Below are positions 1-7,999 of a stretch of DNA of 64,000 nucleotides, in pieces (the first letter of the stretch is position 1; each line of letters starts with the position of its first letter). The stretch is from Bacteroidaceae bacterium (lineage in GTDB: Bacteria > Bacteroidota > Bacteroidia > Bacteroidales > Bacteroidaceae). Under the pieces are notes generated by a model, which was not told the DNA's origin, ran no database searches, and saw nothing but the letters and a program-made list of their open reading frames with translations. A program made the translations under genes and the position numbers. The stretch is taken from assembly GCA_017469925.1 (NCBI GenBank), contig JAFUFK010000024.1, forward strand, positions 1 through 64,000. The letters run 5' to 3'.

Positions 1-92
1 CAAGCAAGCTTGATTCATGATGCCCCTCGACTTGCATGTGTTAAGCCTGTAGCTAGCGTTCATCCTGAGCCAGGATCAAACTCTTCATTGTA
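1..92 (-). rRNA. 16S ribosomal RNA, 5' end (partial)
   Basis: The complement of this stretch is the conserved start of bacterial 16S rRNA: the universal 27F primer site (AGAGTTTGATCCTGGCTCAG) lies at about 66-85, followed by ATGAACGCTAGC and the Bacteroidales segment around ACACATGCAAGTCGAGGGG. The gene runs left out of the window, so only about 90 nt are seen. The mature 5' end is placed near 90-93 by analogy with Bacteroides. It is transcribed away from sppA. Confidence 0.95.
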
Positions 93-303
93 CTATAATC
101 TTTTTTCTTTTGTTCTGACGAAAAAGACGCCGCGCAACGAAGCCTCTTGCCTGGCACCCGGAATTACGGACATTTCTCTATCCTTTTGTTTCAGAATCGA
201 CGGTTCGATTCTCTTTGCCTGTACTACTTTCTTGTCTATGGAAATCTTTCAAAGAACTCTTTCTTGTGTGCTCCCGAGAGGGCGTTCCTCTCATTTGCGG
301 ATG

Positions 304-335
304 CAAAGGTACGGACTATTTTTGAACTGGCAAAA
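304..335 (-). promoter_or_regulatory. Promoter of the rRNA operon
   Basis: On the minus strand a TTTTG at 331-335 is separated by 19 bp from TACCTTTG at 304-311, the Bacteroidota -33/-7 pattern. Transcription would start near 299, leaving an untranslated leader of about 200 nt (93-299) before 16S. The leader contains no convincing gene. Short reading frames in this stretch overlap the leader and are not supported. Confidence 0.75.
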
Positions 336-380
336 TATTTTTAGAGTTTTTTTGTATTTTTTTTGTTTTTCTTGTGTTTG

Positions 381-412
381 CTTGCTTATCCCGACGGCTT
401 GTCGTACCTTTA
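381..412 (+). promoter_or_regulatory. Probable promoter of the sppA operon
   Basis: TACCTTTA at 405-412 resembles the -7 element with one mismatch, and CTTG at 381-384 lies 20 bp upstream. The AT-rich leader that follows contains an alternating purine-pyrimidine tract (ACGCGCGCGTATA, about 442-454) before the sppA start at 496. Confidence 0.5.
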
Positions 413-495
413 CACGCAATATTTATATTATATAAATGAACGCGCGCGTATAAAGACGAGAAATAACAAACAAATAAATAAAAACATTTAAGATT

Positions 496-2274
496 ATGAA
501 ATCATTCTTGAAGTACACGTTGGCCAGCTTGCTGGCTTTAGTATTGTTTACGATTGTGGCTACGATTGTCACATTTGTTTCCCTTGCAGGCATGATGGCC
601 TCTGACGGGATGACCGCCTCCGTGAAGGAGAACACCGTCCTGCGCATCAACCTGGGCGGCTCGTTGAACGAGCAGAGTCAGGAGATGCCCTTCGCTTCCC
701 TGATGGGAGGAGAGGAGGCTGCCGGCCTCAGCCTGCAAACCCTGTCCGATGCCATCAAGAAGGCCAAGGAGAACAAACACGTGAAGGGCATCTATCTGGA
801 GAATGCCGTTTTAGTTGGTACGCCCGCCACGGTGCAGGAGTTGCGCCAAGCACTCGTCGATTTCAAGAAGAGTGGGAAATTCATTGTTTCGTATAGCGAC
901 ACGTATTCGCAGGCTGGATACTACATCTGCTCGGTGGCCGACAGGATTATGGTGAATCCCGAAGGCATCGTCGATTGGCATGGTATGGCCTCGCAGCCGA
1001 TGTTCTTCAAGGAGGCCATGGCCAAGGTGGGTGTGAAGATGCAAGTCTTCAAGGTCGGCACCTTCAAGAGTGCCGTCGAGCCTTTCACCAACACCGAAAT
1101 GAGCGACGCCAACCGCGAGCAGGTAACCTCTTACCTGACCAGCATCTGGAACAACTACCTGAAGGATGTCGCCGCTTCTCGTAAGATTAGTGTTGACCGC
1201 CTGAACGAACTGGCCGACTCCTACATGGGACTGCATCCCGCCCAGGACCTTGTAGATGCCAAACTGGTGGATAAACTGACGTACATCGACGAGGTGAAGT
1301 CGTATCTGAAGAAGAAGATGGACCTGAAGGACGACGACAACCTGAGTTTCATATCACCGAAAGAGATGGCCAACGCCGAACTTCCCGAGTACAAGGAGCA
1401 GGACGACAAGGTGGCTGTTTACTATGCCGTGGGTGACATCGTACAGACCAGCGGTGGCGTTTCACTCAGCGGCAATGGGCCACAGATTGTCGGAGTGAAG
1501 GTCATCGACGACCTGCGTGCCCTTCGCGAGGACGATCACGTGAAGGCCGTAGTCTTGCGCGTCAACTCTGGCGGTGGTTCAGCCTATGCCAGCGAACAGA
1601 TTTGGCGTGAGGTAGAGCTACTGAAGGCCGAGAAGCCCGTCGTCGTCTCGATGGGTGGTCTGGCCGCCAGCGGTGGCTACTACATCTCGAGCGGTGCCAA
1701 CAAGATTTATGCCGAGCCCACCACCCTGACGGGCAGCATCGGCATCTTCGGCATGTTCCCCGATGCCAGTGAACTGATAACCCAGAAGGTTGGCGTGAAG
1801 TTCGACATAGTAAAGACCAATGCCCTCAGCGACCTCGGCACCAGTGCCCGCCCGATGAATGCCGAAGAGGGCCAGCTGATGCAGACAATGGTCGAGCGTG
1901 GCTACGAGACATTCACGGGTCGCGTGGCCATGGGCCGTAAGATGAAGATTGACGACGTGAAGGCCATCGCCGAGGGTCGTGTATGGACGGGCGAACAGGC
2001 TGTCGAACTGGGTCTTGTCGATAAGTTGGGCAACCTCGAAGATGCCGTCAAGGCCGCTGCCAAACTGGCGAAGTTGGAGAAGTACAACACCAAAGCCTAC
2101 CCTGCTTCCGAACCCTGGTATCAGTCGCTCCTGAACGAGAAGAAGTCGGGCTACATGGATGCCCAACTGCGCAAGGTGCTGGGCGAGTACTACACCACCT
2201 TCTCGCTGATAAGCACCATCCGCGACCAGGACCGCTTGCAGATGCGCATTCCGTTCGACCCGAATATTAATTAA
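496..2274 (+). CDS. sppA: Signal peptide peptidase SppA, 67-kDa type
   Basis: Membrane-anchored serine protease that degrades signal peptides left in the membrane. The 592 residues match the long, two-domain SppA form. An N-terminal anchor spans about residues 8-30. The general-base lysine is K191 in GTFKSAVEPF and the nucleophile is S392 in AASGGYY, the Ser/Lys pair known from the E. coli enzyme. Both peptidase halves are intact. It is the first gene of a run with lpxK, purine nucleoside phosphorylase and thiL; the gap to lpxK is 20 bp. Confidence 0.96.
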   Translation: MKSFLKYTLASLLALVLFTIVATIVTFVSLAGMMASDGMTASVKENTVLRINLGGSLNEQSQEMPFASLMGGEEAAGLSLQTLSDAIKKAKENKHVKGIYLENAVLVGTPATVQELRQALVDFKKSGKFIVSYSDTYSQAGYYICSVADRIMVNPEGIVDWHGMASQPMFFKEAMAKVGVKMQVFKVGTFKSAVEPFTNTEMSDANREQVTSYLTSIWNNYLKDVAASRKISVDRLNELADSYMGLHPAQDLVDAKLVDKLTYIDEVKSYLKKKMDLKDDDNLSFISPKEMANAELPEYKEQDDKVAVYYAVGDIVQTSGGVSLSGNGPQIVGVKVIDDLRALREDDHVKAVVLRVNSGGGSAYASEQIWREVELLKAEKPVVVSMGGLAASGGYYISSGANKIYAEPTTLTGSIGIFGMFPDASELITQKVGVKFDIVKTNALSDLGTSARPMNAEEGQLMQTMVERGYETFTGRVAMGRKMKIDDVKAIAEGRVWTGEQAVELGLVDKLGNLEDAVKAAAKLAKLEKYNTKAYPASEPWYQSLLNEKKSGYMDAQLRKVLGEYYTTFSLISTIRDQDRLQMRIPFDPNIN

Positions 2275-2294
2275 GGGCTAAGACTTAGGCTAAG

Positions 2295-3407
2295 ATGGAA
2301 GGCGACCTGGTACGTATCAACGAATGGTTGTTGCCGTTGAGTTGGCTCTACGGCAAGGGCGTGGCTGTGCGCAATGCACTGTTCGACATGGGTATTCTGA
2401 AGTCGAAGAACTACGACATCCCCATCATCAACGTGGGCAACCTGACCGTAGGCGGAACGGGCAAGACTCCACACACCGAGCACCTCATCCGACTGCTCAG
2501 TCCCCAGTATCGCGTGGCCGTGCTTAGCCGAGGTTACAAGCGTAAGTCAAAGGGCTACCAACTGGCTACGGCCGAGAGCACCGTCGAGGATATTGGCGAC
2601 GAACCCTGGCAGATGCGACAGAAGTTTCCCGACATCTACATCGCCGTCGATCGCAGTCGGCAGCATGGCATCGAGCGTCTCTGCAACGACCCCGCCACAC
2701 GCGACGTCGATATCATCCTGCTCGATGATGCCTACCAGCATCGCTACGTGCAGCCAGGGCTGAACATTCTTCTGGTAGATTACCACCGTATGGTCACCGA
2801 CGACCGTCTGCTGCCTGCCGGACGCCTGCGCGAACCGAAGGAGAGCATGGTACGGGCCAATCTGGTGGTCGTCACCAAGTGTCCCCACGACATCAAGCCC
2901 ATGGGCTACCGCGTCATCGAGAAGGTGCTCGGCCTGATGCCTTGCCAGGGACTCTACTTCAGCACCTTCCGCTACGGACTGTTGCGCCGCCTTTTCGGCG
3001 AGGGCACACGCGAGATGGACAGCGTAGGTAAGCAGGACCACGTGCTCCTGCTCACGGGCATTGCGTCGCCCGAGCAGATGCGCATCGACCTCAGTCGCTA
3101 CACCCCGAACATCACGCCGCTGGCCTTCCCCGACCACCATTACTTCACCGACGAGGACACGGAGCAAATCAACCAGCAATTTGCCTCCCTGCCCCAGCCC
3201 CGCATCATCATCACCACCGAGAAGGACGCCACCCGCCTGCGCAAACTCGACGGGCTGAGCGACCTCGTGCGCCATAACCTCTATGTGCTGCCCGTCGAGG
3301 TGGAAATCATGAAGAACCAAACCGACACGTTTAACGAAATAATATTAGGCTATGTACGAAAGAATCCAAGAAACCGCAGCATGGCTCAAGGCCAAGCTGA
3401 ACAGTAG
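2295..3407 (+). CDS. lpxK: Tetraacyldisaccharide 4'-kinase LpxK
   Basis: Inner-membrane kinase that phosphorylates the 4' position of the lipid A disaccharide precursor to give lipid IVA. The Walker A loop GNLTVGGTGKTPH is at residues 48-60 and follows an N-terminal membrane-associating helix (NEWLLPLSWLYGKG). The length (370 aa) is normal. The last 56 bp overlap the next gene in another frame, indicating tight co-translation. Confidence 0.96.
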   Translation: MEGDLVRINEWLLPLSWLYGKGVAVRNALFDMGILKSKNYDIPIINVGNLTVGGTGKTPHTEHLIRLLSPQYRVAVLSRGYKRKSKGYQLATAESTVEDIGDEPWQMRQKFPDIYIAVDRSRQHGIERLCNDPATRDVDIILLDDAYQHRYVQPGLNILLVDYHRMVTDDRLLPAGRLREPKESMVRANLVVVTKCPHDIKPMGYRVIEKVLGLMPCQGLYFSTFRYGLLRRLFGEGTREMDSVGKQDHVLLLTGIASPEQMRIDLSRYTPNITPLAFPDHHYFTDEDTEQINQQFASLPQPRIIITTEKDATRLRKLDGLSDLVRHNLYVLPVEVEIMKNQTDTFNEIILGYVRKNPRNRSMAQGQAEQ

Positions 3408-4161
3408 TCCCACCACCGCCATCATCCTGGGCACGGGACTTGGCCGACTGGCCGACGAAATAGAGATTGAGCAGGCAATACCCTATGCCGAGATACCCAA
3501 CTTCCCCCAATCGACCGTCGAGGGACATAGCGGACAGTTGCTCCTGGGACGCCTCGGGGGCAAGGAGGTACTGGCCATGCAGGGCCGCTTCCACTTCTAC
3601 GAAGGCTACTCGATGAAGGAGGTTACCTTCCCCATCCGCGTCATGTACGAACTGGGCATCAAGACGCTCTTCGTCAGCAACGCCGGCGGCGGTACCAATC
3701 CCGACTTCTGTGTGGGCGACATCATGATTATCACCGACCACATCAACTTCTTCCCCGAGCACCCCCTGCGCGGTAAGAACTTCCCTACCGGCCCCCGCTT
3801 CCCCGACATGCACGAAGCCTACGACAAGGGGCTCATTGCCCTGGCCGATGAGATTGCCCGCGAAAAGGGCATCAAGGTGCAGCACGGCATCTACCTCGGC
3901 ACGCAAGGCCCGACCTTCGAGACACCGGCCGAGTACCGCATGTTCCACCGCCTGGGCGCCGACTCTGTAGGCATGAGCACCGTGCCCGAGGTCATCGTGG
4001 CCCACCACTGCGGCATCAAGGTCTTCGGCGTCAGCATCATCACCGATCTGGGCGGCTTCGACAATCCTGTAGAAGTCAGCCACGAGGAGGTGCAGCAGGC
4101 TGCCAATAAGGTACAGCCCAAGATGGCTGAAATCATGCGCGAGATGATACGAAGAAGTTGA
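3352..4161 (+). CDS. Purine nucleoside phosphorylase, trimeric (class II) type
   Basis: Cleaves purine ribonucleosides with phosphate to give the free base and ribose-1-phosphate. The 269 residues show family motifs in order: GTGLG (27-31), GHSG (58-61), QGRFHFYEGY (77-86), SNAGGGTN (109-116), the base-binding glutamate E190 in QGPTFETPAEY and VGMSTVPEV (206-214). The residue equivalent to human N243, which reads the 6-oxo group, is D232 (SIITDLGG). In human PNP an Asn-to-Asp change there relaxes specificity towards adenosine, so substrate range may be broader. The start at 3352 lies inside lpxK. Confidence 0.93.
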   Translation: MYERIQETAAWLKAKLNSSPTTAIILGTGLGRLADEIEIEQAIPYAEIPNFPQSTVEGHSGQLLLGRLGGKEVLAMQGRFHFYEGYSMKEVTFPIRVMYELGIKTLFVSNAGGGTNPDFCVGDIMIITDHINFFPEHPLRGKNFPTGPRFPDMHEAYDKGLIALADEIAREKGIKVQHGIYLGTQGPTFETPAEYRMFHRLGADSVGMSTVPEVIVAHHCGIKVFGVSIITDLGGFDNPVEVSHEEVQQAANKVQPKMAEIMREMIRRS

Positions 4162-4185
4162 AAATCGAAAATCGAAATCTGAAAG

Positions 4186-5274
4186 TTGGAAATCTCTGAA
4201 CTCGGTGAGTTTGGCCTCATCAGGCATCTCACCAAAGACATCAAACCCGAGAACGAAACCACCATCCAGGGCATCGGCGACGATTGTGCCGTGCTCCAGT
4301 ATGCGGGCGACCGTCGTGTGCTCGTAACCACCGACATGCTCATGGAGGGCGTCCACTTCGACCTCCAATACACCCCCCTGCGCCACCTGGGCTACAAGTC
4401 CGTCATCGTCAACCTGAGCGACATCTACGCCATGAATGGTACGCCGCGCCAGGTGACCGTCAGCCTGGCCCTGGGCAAGCGCTTCACCGTCGAGGACGTC
4501 GAGGAACTCTATGCCGGCATGCGCTATGCCTGCGAGGAGCACCACGTCGATCTCGTGGGCGGCGACACCACCAGCAGCCTCACCGGCCTGGCCATCAGCA
4601 TCACGGCCATCGGCGACGCCCGTCCCGAAGACGTGGTCCTGCGCTCGGGTGCGAAGCCTACCGACCTCGTCTGTGTCTCGGGCAACCTGGGAGCCGCCTA
4701 CATGGGCCTGCAACTGCTGGAACGGGAGAAGAGCGTCTTCAACGCTCAAGTTCAAAGTGCAAAGTCCAAAATTCAAACTCCGGACCCACAAGATACGGAT
4801 ATCCCTTTCCAGCCCGACTTTGCCGGGCGCGAATACCTCTTGCAGCGCCAACTGCGCCCTGAAGCCCGCAGAGACATCGTCGAGTCGCTCCGCCAGGCAG
4901 GCATACGCCCGACGGCCATGATGGACATCAGCGACGGACTGTCGAGCGAACTCCTGCACATCTGCACCCAGAGCCACACGGGCTGCCGCATCTACGAGGA
5001 GCGCCTGCCACTCGACTACCAGACCGCAGCCATGGCCGAGGAACTGAACCTGAACGTCAGCACCTGTGCCCTGAACGGCGGCGAGGACTACGAACTCCTG
5101 TTCACCGTGCCTCTGACCGACAACGAGCGCGTCACGCAGTTGCCCGACGTCCACGTCATCGGCTACATCACCGAGGAGAGCCTCGGCCCCGTACTCATCA
5201 CCCGCGACGGCCAGGAGTTCACCCTCAAGGCCCAGGGATGGAATCCGCTTGCCAAGGAAGGCAGCGGCGAATAG
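4186..5274 (+). CDS. thiL: Thiamine-monophosphate kinase ThiL
   Basis: ATP-dependent kinase for the last step of thiamine diphosphate synthesis. Family motifs are present: GIGDDCAVL (29-37), VTTDMLMEGVHF (47-58), NLSDIYAMNGTPR (76-88), GGDTTSS (125-131), MMDISDGLS (245-253) and GGEDYELLFTV (298-308). The only upstream start is TTG at 4186; a TGA stands two codons before it and no ATG lies between. This start sits inside an A-rich GTTGAAAATCG-type repeat that fills the junction with the preceding gene. Residues about 186-207 are a family-foreign insertion whose DNA (4747-4779) is the same repeat type. Confidence 0.93.
   Translation: MEISELGEFGLIRHLTKDIKPENETTIQGIGDDCAVLQYAGDRRVLVTTDMLMEGVHFDLQYTPLRHLGYKSVIVNLSDIYAMNGTPRQVTVSLALGKRFTVEDVEELYAGMRYACEEHHVDLVGGDTTSSLTGLAISITAIGDARPEDVVLRSGAKPTDLVCVSGNLGAAYMGLQLLEREKSVFNAQVQSAKSKIQTPDPQDTDIPFQPDFAGREYLLQRQLRPEARRDIVESLRQAGIRPTAMMDISDGLSSELLHICTQSHTGCRIYEERLPLDYQTAAMAEELNLNVSTCALNGGEDYELLFTVPLTDNERVTQLPDVHVIGYITEESLGPVLITRDGQEFTLKAQGWNPLAKEGSGE
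4747..4779 (+). repeat. A-rich AAGTTCAAAGTnCAAA repeat inside thiL
   Basis: The DNA reads as imperfect 8-10 bp units of CAAGTTCAAAG type, close to the intergenic repeats at 4156-4195, 33170-33186 and 35655-35676. It stays in frame and encodes the hydrophilic loop AQVQSAKSKIQ between two conserved ThiL segments. Confidence 0.7.
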
Positions 5275-5310
5275 CCCTTAGGCCACCGGCTGACAGTCTC
5301 AACATCCATA

Positions 5311-5343
5311 GCCCCACGTCCCCATCCTGGCGTGGGGTTTTTC
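5311..5343 (+). terminator. Terminator of the sppA-thiL operon
   Basis: CCCCACG (5312-5318) pairs with CGTGGGG (5331-5337) and is followed directly by five T residues. Confidence 0.8.
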
Positions 5344-5394
5344 TGTATCTCCCTCGGCAGGGACAAGCCCTTTCCCGCCATACCTTTTATATAT

Positions 5395-5423
5395 TACGCG
5401 TGCGCACGCATACACACGCGCGT
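5395..5423. repeat. 29-bp alternating purine-pyrimidine tract
   Basis: Uninterrupted alternation of pyrimidine and purine, mostly CG and CA steps, next to an AT-rich TTTATATAT run. Such sequence can adopt left-handed Z-DNA under negative supercoiling. It lies after the thiL terminator and just before the palindromic array. Confidence 0.7.
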
Positions 5424-5427
5424 TGGA

Positions 5428-5508
5428 AACCAGTGACTGGTTAAGCCGAAACCAGTGACTGGTTGCGCCGAAAGGAGTGACTGGTTAAAATTTAACCAGT
5501 GACTGGTT
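5428..5508. repeat. Array of four 15-bp palindromes, 22-bp period
   Basis: AACCAGTGACTGGTT, a palindrome around a central G, occurs at 5428-5442, 5450-5464 and 5494-5508; a degenerate copy (AAGGAGTGACTGGTT) is at 5472-5486. Starts are exactly 22 bp apart with 7-bp spacers (AAGCCGA, GCGCCGA, AAAATTT). It occupies the gap between the thiL terminator and the opposing terminator at 5568-5605. No gene is seen in 5275-5628. Confidence 0.85.
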
Positions 5509-5567
5509 GCGCTGGAACCTGTATATACCCATCGTAAGAACTATTGCAAGTGACGAATGTCAAGAGA

Positions 5568-5605
5568 CAAGAAAGCCCCGCTGACCAAGGCTGGTCGGGC
5601 GGGGC
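5568..5605 (-). terminator. Terminator of the transporter-lyase operon
   Basis: On the minus strand GCCCCGC (5605-5599) and GCGGGGC (5581-5575) form a stem extended by GACCA/TGGTC, followed by TTTCTTGTC. It lies 24 bp after the lyase stop. Confidence 0.75.
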
Positions 5606-5628
5606 TTCATCGTATTGGGGCGATTCGG

Positions 5629-7077
5629 TTACAGGCTGTCGCCAAAGTCCTCGCGGAACTTGGCCACGAGGTCCTCCTGCCAATGGCCAATCTCCTTCAT
5701 GCGACCGAAGAAGAAGCGCAGGACCTTGGGCTCCTCGACCCAGCGCAGGCCGCCGATGAGTTCGCGGTTGTCGTACATCCACTTGACGCGGTCGGCACAG
5801 TACTTGACCTGGCTGAGCGTGAAGACGCGTCGGGGCATGGCCAGGCGCTGGAGCTCGAGTTCGGCATAGCGCTCGGTGCCGTCGGGTTCGCGCTGTTCGC
5901 TGACGGTTCCGCGTTCCATACCGCGTATGCCACCGGCGATGTAGAGGGCGGCGCCGACGGCGGCTGCGGGGTACTGGTTGTGGGGCAGGTTGGGCACAAT
6001 CTCGGAGCAGTTGAGGTGGGCGCCGAGTCCGCCTGCGGGCTTGATTACGGGCACGCCGTAGTCGTCGAGTTCCTTCACCAGATAGGCGATGAACTCAGGT
6101 CCCTGGCTGATGTACTCCATGTCGAGACTCTCGAGCAGGCCCTGGGCAGCGGCTTCGATGGAGCGAACCTCCATGCCGCCGTAGGTGAGGAAGCCTTCGT
6201 AGAGGGGCACGTACTCCATCATCATCTGGGTCCACTTGGGGTCGCTGGAGATGATGAATCCGCCACGTGAGAAACCGAGTTTGCGGGCCGAGAAGTAGAT
6301 GATGTCGAAGCGGCTGGCCAGGAGATGGTAGATTTCCTTCGTATCCATGTACTTGCACTGGGCCTCGCGGGTCTTCATGAAATAGACGTTGTCCTGGAGG
6401 AGGGAGGCGTCGAGCACGCTGACGACACCCTTCTGGTGACAGATGTCGGTGACGGCGAGCATGTTCTCGAGACTGACGGGCTGGCCGCCGATGAGGTTGG
6501 TGCCGGCCTCGACACGGACGAAGGCCACCTTCTCGGGGGTATATTCGTCGATGGTCTGGCGCAGTTGGTCGAGGTTGAAGTCGCCCTTGAAGGGGTCGTC
6601 GGTCTGGGGGATGAGTCCCTTCTTATCGACGAGTTCGATGACCTCGCCACCCAGTCGCGTGATGTGGGCTTTGGTGGTGGTGAAGTGGAAGTTCATCAGG
6701 GTCACCATGCCGGGCTTGACGAAGGTCTCGGCGAGGATGTTCTCGGCGGCACGACCTTGGTGGGCAGGCAGTACGTTGCTGACCCCGAAGACGGTCTTCA
6801 CGGCAGCCTTGGCACGGTTCCATGTCTCGGAGCCGGCGTAGGAGTCGTCGGCCACCTGCATGGCCGCGGCCTGGAGGTCGGACATGCCGTTGACACCGGA
6901 GTCGGTAATCATGTCCATGTAGATGTCGCGGTTCTGCAGCAGGAAGGTGTTGTTACCGGCTGCCTGGATGGCGCGCAGACGCTCCTCAACGGGGATGAGG
7001 TTCAGCTTCTGCACGATGCGAACCTTGTGCATCTCCAGAGGCACCTGGTTCTCGGGCTGATAGAATTTTACTGGCAT
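5629..7077 (-). CDS. Tryptophanase / tyrosine phenol-lyase family beta-eliminating lyase
   Basis: PLP enzyme predicted to split an aromatic amino acid into pyruvate, ammonia and indole or phenol. The 482 residues align along the whole family: Y80 (SYAGS), HQGRAAE (106-112), FTTT (132-135), NLIGGQPVS (194-202), D223, PLP lysine K266 in FSARKLGFSRGG, R417 in MPRRVFT. Two specificity positions match tyrosine phenol-lyase rather than tryptophanase: R389 in MERG and F455-F456 in EPKVLRFF. The cofactor pocket diverges: the arginine following the aspartate (TPL R217, TnaA R226) is L226, and the usual KKD after the lysine is RKL. Product therefore uncertain; database labels would probably say tryptophanase. 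Last gene of the operon with two transporters. Confidence 0.85.
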   Translation of the reverse strand: MPVKFYQPENQVPLEMHKVRIVQKLNLIPVEERLRAIQAAGNNTFLLQNRDIYMDMITDSGVNGMSDLQAAAMQVADDSYAGSETWNRAKAAVKTVFGVSNVLPAHQGRAAENILAETFVKPGMVTLMNFHFTTTKAHITRLGGEVIELVDKKGLIPQTDDPFKGDFNLDQLRQTIDEYTPEKVAFVRVEAGTNLIGGQPVSLENMLAVTDICHQKGVVSVLDASLLQDNVYFMKTREAQCKYMDTKEIYHLLASRFDIIYFSARKLGFSRGGFIISSDPKWTQMMMEYVPLYEGFLTYGGMEVRSIEAAAQGLLESLDMEYISQGPEFIAYLVKELDDYGVPVIKPAGGLGAHLNCSEIVPNLPHNQYPAAAVGAALYIAGGIRGMERGTVSEQREPDGTERYAELELQRLAMPRRVFTLSQVKYCADRVKWMYDNRELIGGLRWVEEPKVLRFFFGRMKEIGHWQEDLVAKFREDFGDSL

Positions 7078-7101
7078 AATTGGGATGATTTGGTGATTTG
7101 G

Positions 7102-7998
7102 TTAGTTAAATTCGAGATAGGGGGCCAGGCGCTCGACGTCGGAGGCAGTGAAGCCCGGCAGTTGGTGCAGGTCGTCGAGCGAGCGTAGGGGGCCGACGTT
7201 GTGGCAGTGGTTCCAGATGGCCGGACCGCGACCACCACGCAAGTAGGGATGGCGCATGAGTTGGCTCTTCGTGGCGTGGTTCACGCTGATGTGCTGCACC
7301 TCAGAGGGCTCGACGCGCAGGTATTGCTCCACGCCCTCGGGCATGCCGTCGATTTCCTGCAACTGGGCCAGCGAGGCGAAGCCACCCAGTTCGGTGCGAC
7401 GGCGCACAATCTGGCGGGCATAGTACGAGCCAATGCCGGGGATTCGCTTCAGGGCCGTGGTGTCGGCCTCGTTGAGGGCAAGGGTCTGGCCTGGGGAGAG
7501 CTTCAGCGGACGGAGCAGGGTGTCGCGTGGGGCGCTGGCCGTCTCGTGACGGGGATAGTCGCGTGGTTCGGGCTCGACGTACTGGTACTGGCTGCCGATG
7601 CGGATGTAGGGCTCGATACGGTTCCACAATTCGTTGGTCATGCCATACGTATGGCGCAGGTCGCGCGGTTCGTGGTAACGTCCCCCCCGCGCGCGATACT
7701 TATATATGTTACGGACCATATAGGGGGCGAAGCCCAAGCGGAGCAGCGCCGTAGAGTCGGCCTCGTTAGGGTCGAAGGCGAAGGTCTCGACCTTGCGCTC
7801 GGGCACGGCATAGTAGCGACTCTTGCCCGCAGGCGTCGCTGGTCGGACGCCAGTATTGTCTGCGGCCTCACGCCCTGGCGTTTCGCCCCGAACGTCGCGG
7901 AGATAGCCCACCAACCCCACGGCGACGACGGCCACGAGAGCTATGGCTATGAGGAGCATCCCACGGCGCTCAGACGAGGAGGAGTCGAAGTAGGCCAT
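7102..7998 (-). CDS. Membrane-anchored helix-hairpin-helix protein (ComEA-like)
   Basis: A 298-residue protein with one N-terminal membrane segment (about 13-32) and three helix-hairpin-helix repeats: about 75-130, 175-228 (LNEADTTALKRIPGIG) and 237-298. The repeats resemble the DNA-binding part of ComEA, the receptor for DNA uptake, but the domain is tripled and the overall protein is longer. In Bacteroidota such proteins are widespread and their role is not established. It starts 1 bp after the stop of the upstream transporter gene, so the two are co-transcribed. A CG-rich alternating tract next to TATATAT lies inside the gene at about 7684-7712. Confidence 0.8.
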   Translation of the reverse strand: MAYFDSSSSERRGMLLIAIALVAVVAVGLVGYLRDVRGETPGREAADNTGVRPATPAGKSRYYAVPERKVETFAFDPNEADSTALLRLGFAPYMVRNIYKYRARGGRYHEPRDLRHTYGMTNELWNRIEPYIRIGSQYQYVEPEPRDYPRHETASAPRDTLLRPLKLSPGQTLALNEADTTALKRIPGIGSYYARQIVRRRTELGGFASLAQLQEIDGMPEGVEQYLRVEPSEVQHISVNHATKSQLMRHPYLRGGRGPAIWNHCHNVGPLRSLDDLHQLPGFTASDVERLAPYLEFN

Positions 7999-7999
7999 A

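Noticed and set aside
10-435. Plus-strand open frame at the left edge
   Set aside because: It overlaps the 16S rRNA start, its leader and promoter; composition is not coding.
4162-4186. TPP riboswitch before thiL
   Set aside because: The junction is only 24 bp of repeat; there is no room for the riboswitch.
3331-5154. Long minus-strand open frame opposite the phosphorylase and thiL genes (also similar frames at 33701-35581, 35416-37152, 41868-43484 and 54530-55891)
   Set aside because: Caused by codon bias of GC-rich genes; the proteins are His/Leu/Asp-rich, lack motifs and lie exactly opposite well-supported genes.
5428-5508. Palindromic array considered as a CRISPR
   Set aside because: Spacers are only 7 bp, units are 15 bp, and no cas gene is in the window.
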